A stretch of DNA of 42,903 nucleotides from Rubrivivax sp. (GCA_024641965.1 JAHECC010000015.1:1-42903); one strand, 5' to 3'. Positions 1 through 9,841 are shown, numbered from the stretch's first letter. Program-made: numbers and translations. Notes: generated by a model not told the origin, from the letters alone.

Positions 1-601
1 GCGACAGGCCGACGTGACAGCACCAGCTGCCGAGCAACACGCGCACCCGCTCGTCCTCGAACTCCTGCTGCGCCCACGAGCGCAACGACTGCAGCCCGAG
101 CCGATACATGTCGAGTCCGTCGGGCATCTCCTCCAGCGCCGCGATCTGCTGCGACAGCGGCTGCGGCGGCGAATTGACGGCGGCGGCGAAGGTGTCCGCC
201 TCGGCGGCGAAACGCAGGCACATCGCGCGATAGACCGCGGCGTCGCGCGCGGACCGGGCCTCCAGGCTTGCGCAAGACCGATCGAGGTCGCGGAACAGGC
301 TCAACGCCGTACCGTCGGGGAAGACGTGGGCAAATGCGATCGCCGGATGGATCAGCTCGAATCCATGATGCGCCAGGCCGAGTTCGCGTGGCGCCGGCGA
401 CACGTTGGCCAGCTGGTAGCCGAAAGCGTGCGTGTCCGACCAGAAGCCGGGCAGCGTCAGCTCCTCGGTGTTGGTCATGCCGCCGACGGACGCGTGCTGC
501 TCCAGCACCAGCACCTTCATGCCGGCTCGGGCGAGGTAGCTGGCGCAGGTCAGCGCGTTGTGGCCGCCGCCGATGATCACCGCGTCGTGTCTGCCAGACA
601 T
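1..601 (-). CDS. NAD(P)/FAD-dependent oxidoreductase, phytoene-dehydrogenase-like (C-terminus cut off by window edge)
   Basis: Reverse-strand translation from ATG at 601: MSGRHDAVIIGGGHNALTCASYLARAGMKVLVLEQHASVGGMTNTEE..., with an N-terminal GxGxxN-type dinucleotide-binding motif; frame stays open to position 1. Confidence 0.85.
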   Translation of the reverse strand, partial: MSGRHDAVIIGGGHNALTCASYLARAGMKVLVLEQHASVGGMTNTEELTLPGFWSDTHAFGYQLANVSPAPRELGLAHHGFELIHPAIAFAHVFPDGTALSLFRDLDRSCASLEARSARDAAVYRAMCLRFAAEADTFAAAVNSPPQPLSQQIAALEEMPDGLDMYRLGLQSLRSWAQQEFEDERVRVLLGSWCCHVGLS

Positions 602-619
602 GCCGATATCCTCCCGATC

Positions 620-697
620 TGCAATGCAGCAAGTCTTGCATGTCCGGCGGCACGATGGCGAGTCCGTGCTATCAGCTGCCACCGTTGCAATGCAGCA
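620..697. repeat. 12-bp direct repeat TGCAATGCAGCA (620-631 and 686-697) in a divergent promoter region
   Basis: Both copies read directly from sequence, between the divergent oxidoreductase and MFS starts. Confidence 0.6.
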
Positions 698-753
698 GCA
701 CAAATGCGCGTCCCCTGCTGGACGGGAACCAATCGATTGTTTAAGGTCGGCCC

Positions 754-1998
754 ATGCCAATGACCGCCAAACTCACGCTGCTGTTCGTCGTCTTCGTCGA
801 TCTGATCGGCCAGGGCCTGGTGTTCCCGATCATCAACACGCTGATCATGGAGCCCGCCACCGGCTTCCTGCCCGCCGGCACCTCGCTTGCGCATCGCCAC
901 CTCGACTACGGCCTGGTGATCGGCATCTTCTTTCTGGCCTGGTTCTTCGGCGTGGTCTATGTGTCGAAGCTGTCGGATTCGATCGGCCGCAAGAACGCGC
1001 TGCTGATCTGCCTGTTCGGCGCGCTGGTGGGCTATGTCATCACCATCGTCGCGCTGCTGATCGGCAATCTGTGGCTGCTGATACTGGGCCGCGCGATCAC
1101 CGGCTTCACCGCCGGCAACCAGCCGATCGCGCAGGCCGCGATGATCGACGGCAGCAGCGACGACGCCGATCGCGACCGCAACATGGGCTACATCGTCACC
1201 GGGGTCAGCTTCGGCCTGGTGGGCGGGCCGATCATCGGCGGCGTGCTGTCCGACAAGGCGCTGATCGGCGGCACTGCAAGCCTGGAGCTGCCCTTCTACG
1301 CCGCGCTCGGCCTCGTTCTGGTGGCCATCGTCGCGGTGATGCTGTTCTTCAAGGACATCCGCAGCGAGCGCGAGCCCTTTGTCTTCCGCCCGCTGGATGT
1401 ATTCGAAAGCCTGGCCCGGGTGACGAAGCACCCGCTGGTGATGCGGATCATGCCGGTGTACAGCCTGTTCATGATCGCCAACGTCACTTTCTACGTATTT
1501 GCAGACAACTACCTGAGCAGCGCCTTCGACTACGGCGTCATCGGCGGCAGCATGGCCATGCTGGTGATCGGCATTGCGCTGGCCTTGTCGAGCACCTTCC
1601 TGGTCAAGCCGGCACAGCTGCGCTTCAGCAAGAAGTCGATCGTGCAGGTCTCGCTGGTGGCGATGGTCGTGTGCTCGATCGCGCTGGTGCTGTCGCCGGT
1701 GGCATGGCTGTGCTTCGTACCGCTGTTCGGCTTCTACTTCTTCTTCGGCGTCAGCTATCCGACGCTGCTGGGCATGTTCTCCGGCAGCGTGGGCGCCGCC
1801 GATCAGGGCTGGGTCATGGGGGTGACCACGGCCGTGTTCTGCCTGGCCGGCGGCGTCATGTCGCTGATCGGCGGCGAGCTGATGGGCATCGACATCCGGC
1901 TGCCCTACTACATCGCCGCGGCGGCGGCGCTCGGTGGGTTGATCCTGCTGTGGCTGGGCTGGGGCCGGCCGCAGATGCAGCGCCTGATCGGGCGCTAG
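754..1998 (+). CDS. MFS transporter (TetA/DHA1-like)
   Basis: 414-aa ORF with about 12 hydrophobic segments; MFS loop-2/3-type signature VYVSKLSDSIGRKNALLIC and GRAITGFTAGNQPIAQAAMID. Confidence 0.85.
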   Translation: MPMTAKLTLLFVVFVDLIGQGLVFPIINTLIMEPATGFLPAGTSLAHRHLDYGLVIGIFFLAWFFGVVYVSKLSDSIGRKNALLICLFGALVGYVITIVALLIGNLWLLILGRAITGFTAGNQPIAQAAMIDGSSDDADRDRNMGYIVTGVSFGLVGGPIIGGVLSDKALIGGTASLELPFYAALGLVLVAIVAVMLFFKDIRSEREPFVFRPLDVFESLARVTKHPLVMRIMPVYSLFMIANVTFYVFADNYLSSAFDYGVIGGSMAMLVIGIALALSSTFLVKPAQLRFSKKSIVQVSLVAMVVCSIALVLSPVAWLCFVPLFGFYFFFGVSYPTLLGMFSGSVGAADQGWVMGVTTAVFCLAGGVMSLIGGELMGIDIRLPYYIAAAAALGGLILLWLGWGRPQMQRLIGR

Positions 1999-2002
1999 GA
2001 CC

Positions 2003-4549
2003 TCACTCCGCCGCGCTGCGCAGGGTGTCGATGACCGGCCGGCGCAGCACCTCGCGCAGGCCCCACCAGCCCGCCGCCAGCGCCAGCAGCGCCCCGGCAG
2101 CGGCGCCCAGCAGCGGCACCCAGGCCGAGGCGTTCCAGCTGAACTCGAAGGCATAACGCGCCAGCGCCCAGCCCACCGCCATCGCCGCCAGCGACGCCAG
2201 CAGCCCGGCCAGCGCGCCCACGCCGAGCAGCTCGGTGCGCTGCACCCGCGCCAGCAGCGCGCCGCTGGCACCCATGGCGCGCATCAGACCGAACTCGCGC
2301 GCGCGCGCCTCGCGCGTGGCGCTGACGGCCGCGAACAGCACCACCAGCCCGGCCGCCAACGTGAAGGCGAAGAGGAACTCGACCGCGCGGATCACCTGGT
2401 CCAGCACACGTTGCACCTGGCCGATCGAGGCCGAGATATTGACATTCGTGATGTTCGGAAACTCGCGGCTCAAGTTGTTGTCGAAACCCGGCGTGTCGGG
2501 GGCATGGAAGGCGCTGATGTAGCTCAGCGGCAGCCCCGGCATCTCGTCCAGCGGGAACATGACGAAGAAGTTCACGCGCATCGACGACCAGTCCACCTTG
2601 CGCAGGCTGGTGATGCGCCCCTCGCGTTTCTGCCCGGCGATGTCGAAGGTCAAGCGGTCGCCGAGCTTCACGCCCAGCGTCTCGGCCAGGCCGTCCTCGA
2701 CGCTGAGCGCATCGGATTCGCCCGGCGTCCAGCGCCCGCCGCTGATCTGGTTGTGCGCCGGCAGCGTGGCGTCGTGGCTGAGGTTGAACTCGCGCTCGAG
2801 CAGGCGCTTGGCGCGCTCCTCGCTCTTGCGCTCGCCCTGCACCGGCTCGCCGTTGATGGCCACCAGCCGGCCGCGGATCATCGGAAACCAGTCGTAGCGG
2901 CTCACGCCGGCATCGGCCAGCGCCTTGCGGAAAGCCGCGGTCTGGTCCGGCTGCACGTTGATGACGAAGCGGTTCGGCGCGTCGGGCGGCGTGGCCTTGC
3001 GCCAGCTGTCGATCAGGTCGGTGCGCAGCAGCACCAGCAGCACCAGCGCCAGCAGGCCCACCGCCAGTGCCGACACCTGCAATACCGCAAAGGCCGGCCG
3101 CGCGGCGATCTGTCTTGTTGCCAGCAGCAACCAACGCGGCGCGCGCGTTTCGGGCACGGCGCGCTTGAGCGCCATCACCGCCAGCCACGACAGCAATGCG
3201 AACAGCACGATCGCCGCGGCGAAACCACCCACCGCGATCAGCCCGAGCTTGATGTCGGCCGACACCGCCATCAGCAGCGCGACAAAGCCGGCACTGCCCG
3301 CCGCCAGCACCAACATCGACGAAGCCTTGAGCTCGCCGACATCGCGGCGCATCACGCGCAGCGGCGGCACCTGTGCCAGTTGCAGCACCGGCGGCAGGCC
3401 GAAGCCGAGCAGCAGCGTCATGCCCACGCCCAGGCCGAACAGCGCAGGCCACGGCCCCGGCGCCGGCAGGTTGGCATTCACCAGCCCGGCGAGCAGCCAG
3501 ACGAAGACGTTGTGCACAACGAAGCCGAGCAGCACGCCACCGGCGCTGGCAAGCATCCCGACGCCGGCGAACTCCAGCGTGTAGGCACCGGCGATGCGCG
3601 CTTGCGACAGGCCCAGCACCCGCTGCATCGCGCAGTCGTTCAGGTGGCGCTGCGCGAAGTCGCGCGACGCGATGCCCACCGCCACCGCGGCCAGCAGCGC
3701 CGACAGCAGCGCCACCAGGTTGAGGAACTTCTCGGCACGGTCCAGCGTCTGGCGCATCTCGGGCCGCCCGCTTTGCATCGACTCGACGCGCACGCCGCGG
3801 TAGGGCGCCGCCTTGATGCGCGCTTCGGCCCATGCGACGTAGCCGCGCAGCGCCGCCTCGCGGCCCTCGGGTGCGGCCAGTGCCAGCCGGTAGCTGACGC
3901 GGCTGGCCGGCTGGATCAGCCCGGTCTGTTCAAGGTCCGCCTGGTTGAGCATGACACGCGGCGCAAAGCTCAGGAAGCCGGCACCGCGATCGGGCTCGAT
4001 GACGATGATCTGCCCGATTTCGAAGGCCGCGTCGCCGAGCAGCAGATCGTCACCCACGCGCAGTTGCAGGCTGTCGAGCAGTGCCGCATCGACCCACACG
4101 GTGCCTCGCGGCGGTGCGCCGGCGATGTCGCGCTCGGCGGCGTCGCTCGCGGCCTTCAGCCGCAACTGACCGCGCAGCGGATAGGCATCGCTGACCGCCT
4201 TCACCGCCACCAGGCGCGACGCGCCGCCCAGTTCGTCGGGCGCGCGGCCCATGCTCGGGAAGTTCGCGCTGGTGGCCGTGTGCAGCCCCAGCTCGCGTGC
4301 GCGCTGCAGCAACTCGTCCGGCGCCGGCTTGTCGCTGCCGACAATGGCATCGCCGCCGAGCAGCGCGGTGGCATCGCGGGCCAGCCCGCCGTTCAGGCGG
4401 TCGGCAAAGAAGCCCACCGCGCTGAGCGCCGCCACCGCCAGCAGCACGGCCAGCGCCAGCAGGCGCAGTTCGCCGGCGCGGAAGTCGCGCAGGGTCTGGC
4501 GAGCGGCCAGCGCGAAGATCGACGGCGGCCGGTGCACGGAATCGTTCAT
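2003..4549 (-). CDS. ABC transporter permease, FtsX/YbbP-like
   Basis: 848 aa from ATG 4549 (MNDSVHRPPSIFALAARQTLRDFRAGELRLLALAVLLAVAALSAVGFFADRL...); C-terminal FtsX-type segment AVSATREARAREFGLMRAMGAS. Confidence 0.85.
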   Translation of the reverse strand: MNDSVHRPPSIFALAARQTLRDFRAGELRLLALAVLLAVAALSAVGFFADRLNGGLARDATALLGGDAIVGSDKPAPDELLQRARELGLHTATSANFPSMGRAPDELGGASRLVAVKAVSDAYPLRGQLRLKAASDAAERDIAGAPPRGTVWVDAALLDSLQLRVGDDLLLGDAAFEIGQIIVIEPDRGAGFLSFAPRVMLNQADLEQTGLIQPASRVSYRLALAAPEGREAALRGYVAWAEARIKAAPYRGVRVESMQSGRPEMRQTLDRAEKFLNLVALLSALLAAVAVGIASRDFAQRHLNDCAMQRVLGLSQARIAGAYTLEFAGVGMLASAGGVLLGFVVHNVFVWLLAGLVNANLPAPGPWPALFGLGVGMTLLLGFGLPPVLQLAQVPPLRVMRRDVGELKASSMLVLAAGSAGFVALLMAVSADIKLGLIAVGGFAAAIVLFALLSWLAVMALKRAVPETRAPRWLLLATRQIAARPAFAVLQVSALAVGLLALVLLVLLRTDLIDSWRKATPPDAPNRFVINVQPDQTAAFRKALADAGVSRYDWFPMIRGRLVAINGEPVQGERKSEERAKRLLEREFNLSHDATLPAHNQISGGRWTPGESDALSVEDGLAETLGVKLGDRLTFDIAGQKREGRITSLRKVDWSSMRVNFFVMFPLDEMPGLPLSYISAFHAPDTPGFDNNLSREFPNITNVNISASIGQVQRVLDQVIRAVEFLFAFTLAAGLVVLFAAVSATREARAREFGLMRAMGASGALLARVQRTELLGVGALAGLLASLAAMAVGWALARYAFEFSWNASAWVPLLGAAAGALLALAAGWWGLREVLRRPVIDTLRSAAE

Positions 4550-4588
4550 TGACCGAGACGGTACCTCAAGCGCGCCGGCCCGGCCGGT

Positions 4589-4617
4589 GCGGGGTTGAAC
4601 GCTGTGTTCAACCCCGC
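4589..4617. promoter_or_regulatory. Perfect 11-bp inverted repeat GCGGGGTTGAA-N7-TTCAACCCCGC in a divergent promoter region
   Basis: Direct reading; located between divergent CDS starts at 4549 (-) and 4656 (+). Confidence 0.6.
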
Positions 4618-4655
4618 TGATGGCGCGGGGCGCCGACGACTGCTCCAATGCGGTC

Positions 4656-5510
4656 ATGCACAAGTCAACACTCAGCCCGATCTTCGTCTCGCACGGCTCG
4701 CCGATGACGGCGCTGGAGCCGCGCGAGGCCGGTGCATTCATGCGCCGGCTCGGGCCCGCCATGGACGCCGCATTCGGCCGGCCGAAGGCGATCGTCGCGA
4801 TTTCGGCGCACACGCTGGCGCGCGTGCCAGCGCTGCTCGCTGCACCCCGCCACGAGGCGGTATACGACTTCGGCGGCTTCGACGAAGCGCTGTACACCTT
4901 GCGCTACGACGCACCCGGCGCGCCGGCCTTGGCCGCGGAGGTGGCCGCACGGCTGCGCGCAGCTGGCATCGAGGTGCAGTCGTTGCCGCGTGGCGGCCTC
5001 GACCACGGCATCTGGACGCCGCTGCGCTACATGTGGCCCGCGGCCGACCTCCCGGTGCTGCCGCTGGCCTGGGTGCCCGACTGGAGCCCGCGCCGGCTGT
5101 TTGACCTCGGCACGGCGCTGGCGCCGCTGGCCGCGCAGGGCGTGCTGATCATGGGCACGGGCAGCATCACCCACAACCTGCAGCGCGTCTTCGCCGGTGG
5201 CCTGCGCGACGTGGAGCGCCAGGCCTCCGCCGAGAGCAGCGCCTTTCGCGACTGGTTCGCCGAGCGCGCTGCCGCAAACGACTGGGACGCGCTGTGCGAC
5301 TACCGCCACCGGGCGCCGCATGCCGCGCTGATGCACCCGAGCGACGAGCACCTGCTGCCCTTCTTCGTCGCTGCCGGTGCGGCCGGCCCGCTGCCCGCCG
5401 TGCGGCTGCATGCCAGCCTGACCTACGGCGAGCTGGGCATGGATGCCTACGCTTTCGGGCCTGGGGCGACGGCGCTGCGCCAGGCGCTGGCCGTCGCGCA
5501 GCCGGCTTGA
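4656..5510 (+). CDS. Class III extradiol ring-cleavage dioxygenase family (DODA/YgiD type)
   Basis: MHKSTLSPIFVSHGSPMTALEP...AIVAISAHT...GLDHGIWTPLRYMWP...LIMGTGSITHNL; typical YgiD/DODA motifs. Confidence 0.85.
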   Translation: MHKSTLSPIFVSHGSPMTALEPREAGAFMRRLGPAMDAAFGRPKAIVAISAHTLARVPALLAAPRHEAVYDFGGFDEALYTLRYDAPGAPALAAEVAARLRAAGIEVQSLPRGGLDHGIWTPLRYMWPAADLPVLPLAWVPDWSPRRLFDLGTALAPLAAQGVLIMGTGSITHNLQRVFAGGLRDVERQASAESSAFRDWFAERAAANDWDALCDYRHRAPHAALMHPSDEHLLPFFVAAGAAGPLPAVRLHASLTYGELGMDAYAFGPGATALRQALAVAQPA

Positions 5511-5580
5511 GGCGGGCTGATAATTCCGGGCCAGCGACGCACGTTGCCCAGGCCCCTATCGATGGCCGAAGGAAGACACC

Positions 5581-5976
5581 ATGACCACTGCACTCAAACA
5601 GATGCTCGATGCCGCCCATGCCGAGGTGCCGCGCATCACGCCGCAGCGCACCCAGGACCTGATCGCGGCCGGGCATGCCGTCGTGATCGACGTGCGCGAC
5701 GCGCCCGAGGTCGAGAAGAGCGGCAAGATCGCCGGCGCGCTGCACATCTCGCGCGGCATGCTCGAGTTCCGCGCCGACCCCGACTCGCCGTACCACGACA
5801 AGACGCTGCACCGCGACCGCCCGGTGATCCTGTACTGCGCCTCGGGCGGCCGCGCCGCGCTCAGCGGCAAGACGCTGAAGGACCTGGGCTACACCGAGGT
5901 CTACAACCTTGGCGGCTTCAAGGACTGGGTAGACAACGGTGGCCAGATCGAGCACCCGATCGAACCGGGCATGTAG
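5581..5976 (+). CDS. Rhodanese-like domain protein
   Basis: 131 aa; VIDVRDAPEVEKSGKIAGALHI and active-site-type loop ILYCASGGRAALSG. Confidence 0.9.
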   Translation: MTTALKQMLDAAHAEVPRITPQRTQDLIAAGHAVVIDVRDAPEVEKSGKIAGALHISRGMLEFRADPDSPYHDKTLHRDRPVILYCASGGRAALSGKTLKDLGYTEVYNLGGFKDWVDNGGQIEHPIEPGM

Positions 5977-6013
5977 GCGGCGCGCGGCTCTTGACGGCCG
6001 CGGCCGCGACTCG

Positions 6014-8053
6014 CTACTTCTTGAACAGCTTGTGCAGCAAGCCCGGCAGCGCCTGTTCCGGCGACGGCGGGGCCTGAGGCTGCGCCGCGGCCGAGCCGGT
6101 GGCTGCCTTCTGCGGCGCGGCCACGCCGGTCAGAGCGTACTGGCAGGGATGCGGATCGCCGGCCTGTTTGAGCAGGTTCCGCCCCAGCATCGACAAGCCG
6201 CCGGTGGCCACGGCCGCGCCGATCGACAAGGCCATGCCCGCAGCGCCCTTGGCGTCGAGCGTCAGCTTCGGATCGAGCAGCGGCCCCTTGGCTATGACCA
6301 GCGACGCCAGCTGCGCCGTGTTCAGGCCCAGTGCGCGCTTCGGCGTCGGGCGGAAGGCCAGTTCCATGCTCTGATCGCGCAGGTCGATCTGGCCGACCGC
6401 GCTGATCGCCAGGTCCGGCGTCTCGATGGCGATCGTGCGTTCCACCTGCGCCACGCCGTTCCTGAACGGCAGGCGCATCACGGCGCATTCCACCTGCGTC
6501 GACTTCGCCGCCTGCGGCTGCAGCGTGATGGCGCGCAGCAGCTGCGGCAGCAGGTTCGGGCCGATCGGCGCCGCGCCGTCGCCCAGCCGCGTGTCCGTGA
6601 TCGACAGCAGCAGTTCGCCGCTGGCGCCGGCGGCGAGCGCGCTGGCGCTGCGCCCGGACATCGCCAGGTCGGTCTTCAACTGCAGCGTGCCGCCGGCCAG
6701 GAAGTCGCCGCTGCCAGCCGCGCGCGTCAGCGCTTCCGCCGACAGCCCTGAGCCGTCGATCTGCAGCTTCCAGCGCGGTGCCGCTGCGTCCGCAGTAGTC
6801 AGCGTGACGACGCCACGCACCTGGCCGCCCGCCACGCCGAAGGCCAGCGGCTCGATCTTCAGGCTGCCGGGGCGCAGCTGCACGTCGGCCTTCACGGCCG
6901 ACAACGGCGGCGCATCGGGCAGCAGCAGCCGCGCGACGCGCAATTCGAGCGTCGCGATGCCGCGCGGCAAGGTGTCGACGGGCAAGGGCTTGTCGTCGAA
7001 CAGCTTCTGCCGCCCGGCCGGGGACGCAGCGCCGCCCGACCCGCCCTTGGACCCGAAGCGCGTCAGGTCCACCGATTCGGCGTTGAGTCTGGCCTGCACC
7101 TGCCACGGGTCGCCGTTGCGCAGGCTGGCGCTGCCGTGCAACGCCTGGCCGGCGAGCGACAGCGTCAACGCATCGGCCTGCAGCGATTCGGTCGTCAGCG
7201 CCACTGAAGTCTTCAGCGCGATAGGCAGCGGCAGCCGTCCGGCGTCGTCCAGCCACGGCGCCAACGCGGCCACCTTGTCGATCACGGCGTCGACATCGAA
7301 ACGACCGGTTCGCGGCGCGGGGCCCGGCAACAGTTGTCCCTTCAGGTCGATGCGCGCACCCTCGCTGCGCAGCGCGAGCTGCACCGGCCAGTCGGCCTGG
7401 TTGGCCAGCAACTGCGTGACGTGGCCCAGTTGCCCGCTGGCCTGCCATCGTTGCGCTTGCACCACCCAGTCGGACGCGAGCTGCAGGCCCTGTGCATTGC
7501 GGTCGAGCGTCAGCTGCTGCAGCGTGATGGCCCGCTTCTGGCCGCTGACCCCGTCGTGGTAGGCGACCCGCACGTCGCCCAGGCGCAGCGTGTCTATGCC
7601 GACGTCCTGCATTGACCCGCCACCGCTGCCCTGGCGGCCATCCTGCGTTGCCGGCTGTGGCATGTCCCAGTTGCCGGTGCCTTTGGCATCAGTCTCGAGC
7701 AGCAGGTCTACGCCGTCGAGCGCGACGCTTTCGATGTTGAAACGGCCCTGCAGCAGCGGCCACAACTCAAGCTGCGTGGCGGCGCGCTTGATGCGCAGCA
7801 TGTCGGGCCGCGAGCCCCAGGGGGCGTTTGCCAGCGCCACGTCCTCGGCGAGGATCGCCAGTTTCGGCAGCAGGCGCCAGTCGAGCCGGCCCTGGATGCG
7901 AAATTCGCGGCCGGTTTGGCTGCTCACCTGGCTGGCCACGATCTCGGCGATGCGCTGCGGCGGGAAGGCCTGCTGCAGCGCCACCCAGGCACCGCCCAGC
8001 ACGAGCACCAGCACGCCCAGGACGATCAGCCAGCGCTTCATGCGGCCCGACAT
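6014..8053 (-). CDS. AsmA family protein
   Basis: About 680 aa; N-terminal TM (MKRWLIVLGVLVLVLGGAWVAL) then TGREFRIQGRLDWRLLPKLAILAEDVALANAPWG..., typical AsmA N-terminus. Confidence 0.85.
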   Translation of the reverse strand: MSGRMKRWLIVLGVLVLVLGGAWVALQQAFPPQRIAEIVASQVSSQTGREFRIQGRLDWRLLPKLAILAEDVALANAPWGSRPDMLRIKRAATQLELWPLLQGRFNIESVALDGVDLLLETDAKGTGNWDMPQPATQDGRQGSGGGSMQDVGIDTLRLGDVRVAYHDGVSGQKRAITLQQLTLDRNAQGLQLASDWVVQAQRWQASGQLGHVTQLLANQADWPVQLALRSEGARIDLKGQLLPGPAPRTGRFDVDAVIDKVAALAPWLDDAGRLPLPIALKTSVALTTESLQADALTLSLAGQALHGSASLRNGDPWQVQARLNAESVDLTRFGSKGGSGGAASPAGRQKLFDDKPLPVDTLPRGIATLELRVARLLLPDAPPLSAVKADVQLRPGSLKIEPLAFGVAGGQVRGVVTLTTADAAAPRWKLQIDGSGLSAEALTRAAGSGDFLAGGTLQLKTDLAMSGRSASALAAGASGELLLSITDTRLGDGAAPIGPNLLPQLLRAITLQPQAAKSTQVECAVMRLPFRNGVAQVERTIAIETPDLAISAVGQIDLRDQSMELAFRPTPKRALGLNTAQLASLVIAKGPLLDPKLTLDAKGAAGMALSIGAAVATGGLSMLGRNLLKQAGDPHPCQYALTGVAAPQKAATGSAAAQPQAPPSPEQALPGLLHKLFKK

Positions 8054-8068
8054 GATCACGCGCCCCAG

Positions 8069-9139
8069 TCAGCCGGCAGCGAAGGCGGCGTCGAGCTGCG
8101 CGCGCCAGCGCTGCTGGTGCTCCGCATCGACGAAGCTGGCCTCGAAGCTGTTGGCCGCGAGCGTCCAGGCCTGCCGCGCGCCGAGCGCGGGCAGCGCGGC
8201 GAAGGTCTGCACGAAGTTGTCGTTGATGTAGCCGCCGAAGTAGGCCGGGTCGTCGCTGTTCACCGTGGCGCACAGGCCGGCGTCGAGCAAGGCGCCCAGG
8301 TTGTGGTCGGCCAATGTGTCGAAGACGCGCAGCTTCAGGTTCGACAGCGGGCACACCGTCAACGGCATGCGCGATGTCGCCAGTCGCTTTACCAGCGCGG
8401 GGCTTTCGACGCAGCGAACGCCGTGGTCGATGCGCTCGACCCGCAGCACGTCGAGCGCACTTTCGATATAGGCCGGCGGCCCCTCCTCGCCCGCATGCGC
8501 CACGAGGTGCAGGCCAAGTTCGCGGCACCGGGCGAAGACACGCGCGAACTTCTCGGGCGGGTTGCCGCGCTCGCCGCTGTCCAGGCCGACGCCGATGAAG
8601 TGCTGCCGGTAGGGCAGCGAGCGCTCCAGCGTGGCGAAGGCGTCCTCCTCGCTGAGGTGGCGCAGGAAGCACATGATCAGCTTCGCGCTGATGCCGAACT
8701 CGGCGTGGGCGCGGCGGCAGGCGTGCTCAAGCCCGACGATCATCGGCTCGAAAGGCACGCCGCGCGCCGTGTGCGTCTGCGGGTCGAAGAAGATTTCGGC
8801 ATGCACCACGTTGTCGGCCGCGGCGCGCTCGAAATAGGCCCAGGCCATGTCGAAGAAGTCGGCCTCCTTCAGCAGCACGCCGGCGCCGGCGTAGTAGATG
8901 TCGAGAAAACTCTGCAGGTCGTTGAAGGCATAGGCCGCGCGCAGCGCCTCGACGCTGGCGTAGGGCAGGCTCAGGCCATTGCGCTGCGCCAGCTTGAAGA
9001 TCAGCTCGGGTTCGAGCGAACCTTCGATGTGCAGGTGCAGCTCGGCCTTGGGCATGCGGCGCAGCAGCGCGGAAAGTCGCTCGCGCGGGATGGCGGCGAA
9101 ATCGATGGCAGTCATGGCAGGGCGGTCAAAGTCGGTCAT
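8069..9139 (-). CDS. Adenosine/adenine deaminase family, closer to the Aah1/PA0148 adenine-deaminase type
   Basis: MPKAELHLHIEGSLEPELIFKLAQRNGLSLPY..., FFDPQTHTARGVPFE, HAGEEGPPAYI, NSDDPAYFGGYINDNF. The SDDPAYFGGY motif and spacing resemble the remembered PA0148 adenine deaminase sequence. Confidence 0.85.
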   Translation of the reverse strand: MTDFDRPAMTAIDFAAIPRERLSALLRRMPKAELHLHIEGSLEPELIFKLAQRNGLSLPYASVEALRAAYAFNDLQSFLDIYYAGAGVLLKEADFFDMAWAYFERAAADNVVHAEIFFDPQTHTARGVPFEPMIVGLEHACRRAHAEFGISAKLIMCFLRHLSEEDAFATLERSLPYRQHFIGVGLDSGERGNPPEKFARVFARCRELGLHLVAHAGEEGPPAYIESALDVLRVERIDHGVRCVESPALVKRLATSRMPLTVCPLSNLKLRVFDTLADHNLGALLDAGLCATVNSDDPAYFGGYINDNFVQTFAALPALGARQAWTLAANSFEASFVDAEHQQRWRAQLDAAFAAG

Positions 9140-9172
9140 CGTCCGATTCTGCCGCCGGCCAGGCCGACAGGC

Positions 9173-9751
9173 CTATTTAGGATCGATCTTGGTGATCTTG
9201 TTGCCCTGCACCCCGAGCCCGGCCATCAACCCGCTCTGGCCGAAGATGAAGGCGTAGATGTCGTCCTTCATCGTCGTCGTCGTGGTCGACTTGGCCATGC
9301 CTTCGTCCATCAGCACCACGCTCGGCCCGACGCCGACCTCGAAGCCTCCGTTCTTGCCGAGCTGGGCCAGCGCGTTGTCGTTCATGAAGAACATCGCGTA
9401 GCCGAAGGTCTGCGCGCCCGCCTGCAGGCCGAAGGAGGCTCCCGCGGTGTTGTAGTAACCGACCGCCTTGCCGCCGCGCAGCAGCGCCCCTTCGCCGTAC
9501 TGGCCGCCAATACCCAGTCCGGCCTTGGTGACCTTCGGGAAGACCAGCACCGCCTTCGCGTCCTTGGCCAGCGCCTTGGCCGCCGGCACCTTCGAGACCA
9601 GCCGCTGCAGCGCGGTCTGCGCGTCGGCCGACAACTCCGCCGCCGACGTGGCCGCAAACACCGGCAGGGTGGCGGCTGCAAAGATGGGAAGTGCCAGGGC
9701 CAGCACGCTGCGCCGGGCGATGGTCTGGCGCGAAGAGTGGAGCATCTGCAT
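9173..9751 (-). CDS. SYLF (YSC84-type) lipid-binding domain protein with signal peptide
   Basis: ORF 9173-9802; MQMLHSSRQTIARRSVLALALPIFAAATLPVFA then AKAVLVFPKVTKAGLGIGGQYGEGALLRGGKAVGYYNTAGASFGLQAGAQ. Confidence 0.85.
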   Translation of the reverse strand: MQMLHSSRQTIARRSVLALALPIFAAATLPVFAATSAAELSADAQTALQRLVSKVPAAKALAKDAKAVLVFPKVTKAGLGIGGQYGEGALLRGGKAVGYYNTAGASFGLQAGAQTFGYAMFFMNDNALAQLGKNGGFEVGVGPSVVLMDEGMAKSTTTTTMKDDIYAFIFGQSGLMAGLGVQGNKITKIDPK

Positions 9752-9841
9752 GGTGGGGTTCGCCAGTTGGCGTAGGTTGGGATAGAAGCCATTGTGAATC
9801 AAGCCGGTCCGCGTGGCCGACTTGGCGTGCCGCCCGGGGGG

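Noticed and set aside
2411-4552. Long + strand ORF (713 aa) antisense to the FtsX-like permease
   Set aside because: Low-complexity H/R/Q/A-rich translation typical of the antisense frame of a high-GC gene; the minus frame has clear family motifs.
7916-9775. 619-aa + strand ORF across AsmA, deaminase and SYLF genes
   Set aside because: Antisense shadow ORF spanning three genes with recognisable motifs on the other strand.
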